A stretch of DNA of 8,621 nucleotides from Candidatus Rifleibacteriota bacterium (lineage in GTDB: Bacteria; Riflebacteria; Ozemobacteria; Ozemobacterales; Ozemobacteraceae). How positions within the stretch are numbered: position 1 is the stretch's first letter; each line of letters starts with the position of its first letter. The notes beneath the pieces are model-generated. The model saw only the letters and a list, made by a program, of their open reading frames with translations, did no database searches and was not told where the DNA came from. The DNA is taken from contig JAKQOH010000146.1 of NCBI GenBank assembly GCA_029565415.1, positions 1 through 8,621 of the forward strand. The letters are read 5' to 3'. This document shows, piece by piece, positions 6,111 to 8,621 of this stretch. The position numbers and the translations under genes are program-made.

Positions 6111-7157
6111 ATGTCCCTTTTTCGTTCGCTCCTGACATTCGGCATTCTTTTCGGAATCGCTGCAATAGGTTTTCTCGCCGGAGGATTTCTCTGGTTTCAC
6201 GAGCAGACCCTTTCACCTGCGCCACGTGCCGGGAATGCGGCCCCGATCGACATCGAGATCAAACCCGGCAATTCTCCCAAGGAAATCGCTTCCCGTCTGA
6301 AAGCCGGCGGTATAGTCCGAAGTGCGTTCCTGTTCCGTCTTCTGACCTCTCTGTATGGTGTTGATACTCGACTGAAGCCGGGAAAATACAAATTCAACGG
6401 CACCGAATCCATCGAAGAAATCCTCAAAACACTGATCAGCGGCCGCGAGGAACTGGTCCGCGTCACCATTCCGGAAGGCCTGACACTGGCCGCTATTTCT
6501 CAACTGATCGAAAAAGCCGGCATTGCGTCGTCAGCGGCGTTTCTCGAATTGTCCCGGTCCAGGCGCATCTCGAACAGCTTTTTTGAAGAGTGGGGCCCCC
6601 TCCCCTCCCTGGAAGGAATGGCCTTTCCAGAAACATACGCCTTTTCCAGGGGCACCGACGTCGAGGAGGTGCTTTCCACGATGCTTCGCATGACACGCGA
6701 CAGGGTCGACCGTCTTATCGGCGGGCCCACAACCTCTTCCGGCCTGACGAAGTATGAAGCCTGCATTCTCGCTTCGATCGTCGAGCGCAAGGCGAAACTT
6801 GCCTCCGAAAGACCGCTCGTGGCCTCCGTTTTTCTGAACCGGCTTCGAAGCGGCATGCGCTTGGAATCCTGCGCAACTGTACAGTTCGCTCTCCCCGAAC
6901 ACAAGGAGCGGCTCACATTCGAGGATCTGAAAATAGCCTCTCCCTTCAACACCTATCAGAATAACGGTCTGCCGCCCACGCCGATATCCAATTTCGGCAT
7001 CTCCGCGCTGGAAGCCGTCGCGTCCCCGGCCGTCACGGAATACCTCTTTTTCGTCTCGGATGCCGCGGAAGGCCACAGATTCTCCACGACACTGGCAGAA
7101 CATGAACGATCGCGGAAAGACTTTTTCCAGATCAGAAAGAAAAAAAACCGGCAATGA
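6111..7157 (+). CDS. mltG: Endolytic murein transglycosylase MltG
   Basis: MltG is an inner-membrane enzyme that cuts nascent glycan strands internally and so sets strand length. The 348-residue size is close to E. coli MltG (about 340). Visible parts: one N-terminal membrane segment (about residues 7-30), a LysM-like region about 43-115 (IEIKPGNSPKEIASRLKAGG ... KPGKYKF), IPEGLTL, LEGMAFPETYAF, and the catalytic domain with the key glutamate E225 in LASIVERKAK, then LESCATVQFAL and NTYQNNGLPPTPISN. The LESCATVQ block replaces the LQTDPTVIY form of E. coli; similar versions are common in other phyla. Start ATG 6111 has only a weak ribosome site (GGCAGAG), so coupling to the NHL gene 21 bp upstream is likely. 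The stop overlaps the next gene's start as ATGA, and a poly-A slippery sequence lies just before it. Confidence 0.96.
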   Translation: MSLFRSLLTFGILFGIAAIGFLAGGFLWFHEQTLSPAPRAGNAAPIDIEIKPGNSPKEIASRLKAGGIVRSAFLFRLLTSLYGVDTRLKPGKYKFNGTESIEEILKTLISGREELVRVTIPEGLTLAAISQLIEKAGIASSAAFLELSRSRRISNSFFEEWGPLPSLEGMAFPETYAFSRGTDVEEVLSTMLRMTRDRVDRLIGGPTTSSGLTKYEACILASIVERKAKLASERPLVASVFLNRLRSGMRLESCATVQFALPEHKERLTFEDLKIASPFNTYQNNGLPPTPISNFGISALEAVASPAVTEYLFFVSDAAEGHRFSTTLAEHERSRKDFFQIRKKKNRQ

Positions 7158-7975
7158 GCCCTCGTCATTCCGTGAGAGTCCTTGTCTCTCTCCTCCTCCT
7201 GACGCACGTTTTTGCGCTCCCCGGATTCGGAGGCGAAGCAAGAATAATCTCTCTCGTCCCGGAAATAACGGAATTCCTTCTGGAAATGGGAGGAGGGAAC
7301 GCCCTCGTCGGCATCTCGGACACATGTGCCCTTCCTGGTGATACCGCGCTCATTCCCCGCGTTGGTTCTATAGAACTTAATATGGAAAAAATCGTCGCGT
7401 TGAAGCCAACGGTCATCTTCGATCTGAACGGGGCTCACAAGCGATACGAACTGCTTTTCCGCCAACTTTCCCTCACGTATGTGAATATCGGAATAGATCA
7501 CCTGGCCGACATTCCCTCCGCTGCCGTGCGTCTTGCGAACGAACTTGGAACTCCCGAGCGCGGGGCGGCGTTCATGGCCGCATGGGATCGGGAATTGTCC
7601 AGCCTTTCCTCCAGACACGGCTATCCGAAACCCCGGATCTACATCGAAACCTGGGATGCCCCCCTCCAATCGGCCACGGAAAAAAGTTTCATCGGGCAGC
7701 TAGTCCAGCTCGCCGGCGGTGAAAATGTCATCAGCGATTCATCGAACAGATACCCAGTCGTCACAGATCCTCAGGTCATCACCAGCAATCCCGAAGTCAT
7801 TCTCATTGCCTATCCGATTGGCGATATTTCCAGAATTGGTTCGAGGCCGGGTTGGGGAGACATCGACGCCGTCAGAAAAAAGCGTGTGTATCAACTCGAC
7901 GATGCCTATATAAGGCCTGGCTCAGCCGTGCTGAAGAATATCTCCCGCCTGTCTGATGTGATACAAAACAGATAA
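7154..7975 (+). CDS. BtuF-like periplasmic substrate-binding protein (cobalamin/Fe-siderophore type)
   Basis: The 273-residue product has a signal peptide (about residues 1-27, core VLVSLLLLTHVFAL) and a Peripla_BP_2 fold. Family marks are RIISLVPEITEFLLEMGGGNALVGISDTC, the P-x-VGS-x-x-x-N-x-E-x-I-x-x-LKP block (RVGSIELNMEKIVALKPTVI), and near the end GWGDIDAVRKKRVYQLDDAYIRPG. E. coli BtuF is about 266 residues. Such proteins deliver vitamin B12, haem or ferric siderophores to a BtuCD-like ABC importer, but neither permease nor ATPase gene lies beside it, so the ligand cannot be assigned. It overlaps mltG by 4 bp and has only a weak ribosome site, implying coupled translation. No cobalamin riboswitch is visible upstream. 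It may feed an importer encoded elsewhere, or have been recruited to another role. Confidence 0.9.
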   Translation: MSPRHSVRVLVSLLLLTHVFALPGFGGEARIISLVPEITEFLLEMGGGNALVGISDTCALPGDTALIPRVGSIELNMEKIVALKPTVIFDLNGAHKRYELLFRQLSLTYVNIGIDHLADIPSAAVRLANELGTPERGAAFMAAWDRELSSLSSRHGYPKPRIYIETWDAPLQSATEKSFIGQLVQLAGGENVISDSSNRYPVVTDPQVITSNPEVILIAYPIGDISRIGSRPGWGDIDAVRKKRVYQLDDAYIRPGSAVLKNISRLSDVIQNR

Positions 7976-8104
7976 TATTATCATTTTATTGTTTACAGCA
8001 TTCCCCTTTTCGGGGGTTGGGGAAGAGAGAGTGTAACCCGATCCAAGCACGATTTCAGAGGAAATCATCCTCTCTTGGGGAGGAGCAAAATCGAGGCAAC
8101 CGAC
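7976..8104 (+). promoter_or_regulatory. Intergenic leader with competing hairpins
   Basis: This 129-bp gap separates the BtuF-like gene from the last gene. It opens AT-rich, with a perfect 12-bp palindrome GATAATATTATC (7971-7982) spanning the previous stop codon. Next is a weak hairpin (TTCCCC 8001-8006 with GGGGAA 8019-8024, or CCCC/GGGG around TTTTC) with no T-run after it, so at best a poor terminator. Further on are helices that exclude each other: GATTTC/GAAATC (8051-8056 with 8061-8066), AGAGGA/TCCTCT (8057-8062 with 8068-8073), TCCTC/GAGGA (8068-8072 with 8080-8084) and AAGAGAG/CTCTCTT (8023-8029 with 8070-8076). I could not match the region to a known riboswitch and saw no convincing sigma70 promoter. 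TTTACA at 7992-7997 resembles a -35 but lacks a -10. Confidence 0.35.
8093..8096 (+). promoter_or_regulatory. Shine-Dalgarno for the last gene
   Basis: GAGG lies 8 nt before ATG 8105. A stronger purine run, GGGGAGGAG (8077-8085), is about 20 nt upstream of the start, too far to serve this ATG. Confidence 0.5.
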
Positions 8105-8621
8105 ATGAAAAAAAACATGGAAAACCGGATGAATACAAGACCCTCTTTCCGGGCATCCCTTTTCTGGGTGAGCGTTTTTCTTACGCTAGTCAGCTTCCCG
8201 ACTCCCGGTCTTTTTGCAGAAAGCCGCGTGAAGTCTGAAACGGCCAGAACGGCGACGGCAACAGCGGCATCGCCTGGAGCGAAGCTTACGGAGAAAACAT
8301 CTCAGAAAGAGCCGTCGTTAACCGTCGATGTCGCGACAACCACGACGAGATTCACTTTTAGTCTTCCCACGTCGGGTTGCGTTTCGATTCAAACCCGATC
8401 GAAGACGAAGAGGCAAAACGAGCGGCTCTGGGGCCCCTTCTGGTGCGAACCGGGAACGTATATCGCGACCATCCCCACAGACCTCGTCACAGGGCGCAAG
8501 GGAATACTCGAAGTCTTTTCGGTCTCTCTCGCTCCGACCGTCGTCATCGGGCGGTCCGGGAAAGGAGAACGCCAGTTCATCCGGCCGATGGGCCTTGGCT
8601 GGGATGCGACGTCCCGAGAGC
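8105..8621 (+). CDS. Secreted protein with probable NHL repeats, 3' end outside the window
   Basis: An open frame from ATG 8105 runs off the window after 172 codons, with no stop. Residues 1-38 form a signal peptide (basic start, core ASLFWVSVFLTLVSF, cleavage near GLFA/ES). Residues about 39-66 are an Ala/Thr/Ser-rich linker. Residues about 67-145 look like a small beta-sandwich resembling the FlgD/Ig-like type (TRFTFSLPTSGCVSIQ ... GPFWCEPGTYIATIPT ... GRKGILEVF). Residues about 146-172 (VVIGRSGKGERQF, then IRPMGLGWD) match the opening of an NHL repeat, where G-x-G-x-G-x-F-x-x-P-x-G-(I/L)-x-x-D is typical, so an NHL propeller probably follows. In-frame ATGs at 8117 and 8129 are alternative starts. 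It could be a companion of the NHL lipoprotein upstream, but the function is unknown. Confidence 0.8.
   Translation, partial: MKKNMENRMNTRPSFRASLFWVSVFLTLVSFPTPGLFAESRVKSETARTATATAASPGAKLTEKTSQKEPSLTVDVATTTTRFTFSLPTSGCVSIQTRSKTKRQNERLWGPFWCEPGTYIATIPTDLVTGRKGILEVFSVSLAPTVVIGRSGKGERQFIRPMGLGWDATSRE

Noticed and set aside
5292..6200. A 302-codon open frame on the minus strand
   Set aside because: It lies antisense to the NHL gene and the start of mltG, both with clear family signatures, and its translation shows no recognisable domain. It is a mirror of the coding strand's codon bias.
7971..7982. GATAATATTATC palindrome as an operator
   Set aside because: It is perfect but short, AT-only apart from the ends, overlaps a stop codon and has no second copy in the window.
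7976..8104. Known riboswitch (cobalamin, c-di-GMP) in the last leader
   Set aside because: I looked for the conserved cobalamin and GEMM core motifs and found none; the pairing seen does not fit either architecture.
8017..8238. A 73-codon plus-strand frame beginning in the last leader
   Set aside because: It overlaps the secreted-protein gene at 8105 in another frame and has no signal, domain or ribosome site.
1..8621. tmRNA, tRNA, CRISPR, insertion sequence or phage genes
   Set aside because: Genes are tightly packed, the gaps are short, and I saw no cloverleaf, spaced direct repeats, terminal inverted repeats or transposase motifs.

Overview
The window looks like chromosomal DNA of a GC-rich, diderm (Gram-negative-type) bacterium. 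It encodes exported peptidoglycan enzymes, an AMIN-domain amidase, a lipoprotein with a lipobox and a type IV pilin/pseudopilin-like protein. The lineage cannot be fixed from sequence alone. The mix of GerMN, AMIN-amidase, NHL-repeat and single pilin-like genes suggests a little-studied lineage (a deltaproteobacterial or Riflebacteria-like group is possible), but this is a guess.

Region 1 (1-4667, + strand) reads as one tight operon. It holds the 3' end of an M23 (LytM) endopeptidase gene, an exported TPR protein with an FlgT-like C-terminal domain, smpB (trans-translation), a three-domain N-acetylmuramoyl-L-alanine amidase and a membrane-anchored GerMN protein. The genes overlap or sit within 25 bp of each other.

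Region 2 (4680-5126, - strand) is a one-gene cassette for a pilin-like protein. It has its own promoter at one end and a strong intrinsic terminator at the other, and it lies between the two + strand operons.

Region 3 (5151-7975, + strand) starts from a promoter divergent to the pilin promoter. It encodes an NHL-propeller lipoprotein, MltG (endolytic murein transglycosylase) and a BtuF-like substrate-binding protein with no permease or ATPase beside it.

Region 4 (7976-8621) is a 129-bp leader containing several competing hairpins, then the 5' part of a secreted protein gene running off the window. Its last visible residues look like the first NHL repeat of a second propeller.

The two + strand operons share the theme of cutting and remodelling peptidoglycan: M23 endopeptidase, amidase and MltG, with GerMN and the TPR protein as likely accessory factors. 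I see no defence system, mobile element, CRISPR array, rRNA or tRNA. No clearly new system stands out. The most unusual points are the orphan BtuF-like protein in an MltG operon, the leader before the last gene, and the promoter whose -10 box overlaps the NHL gene start.
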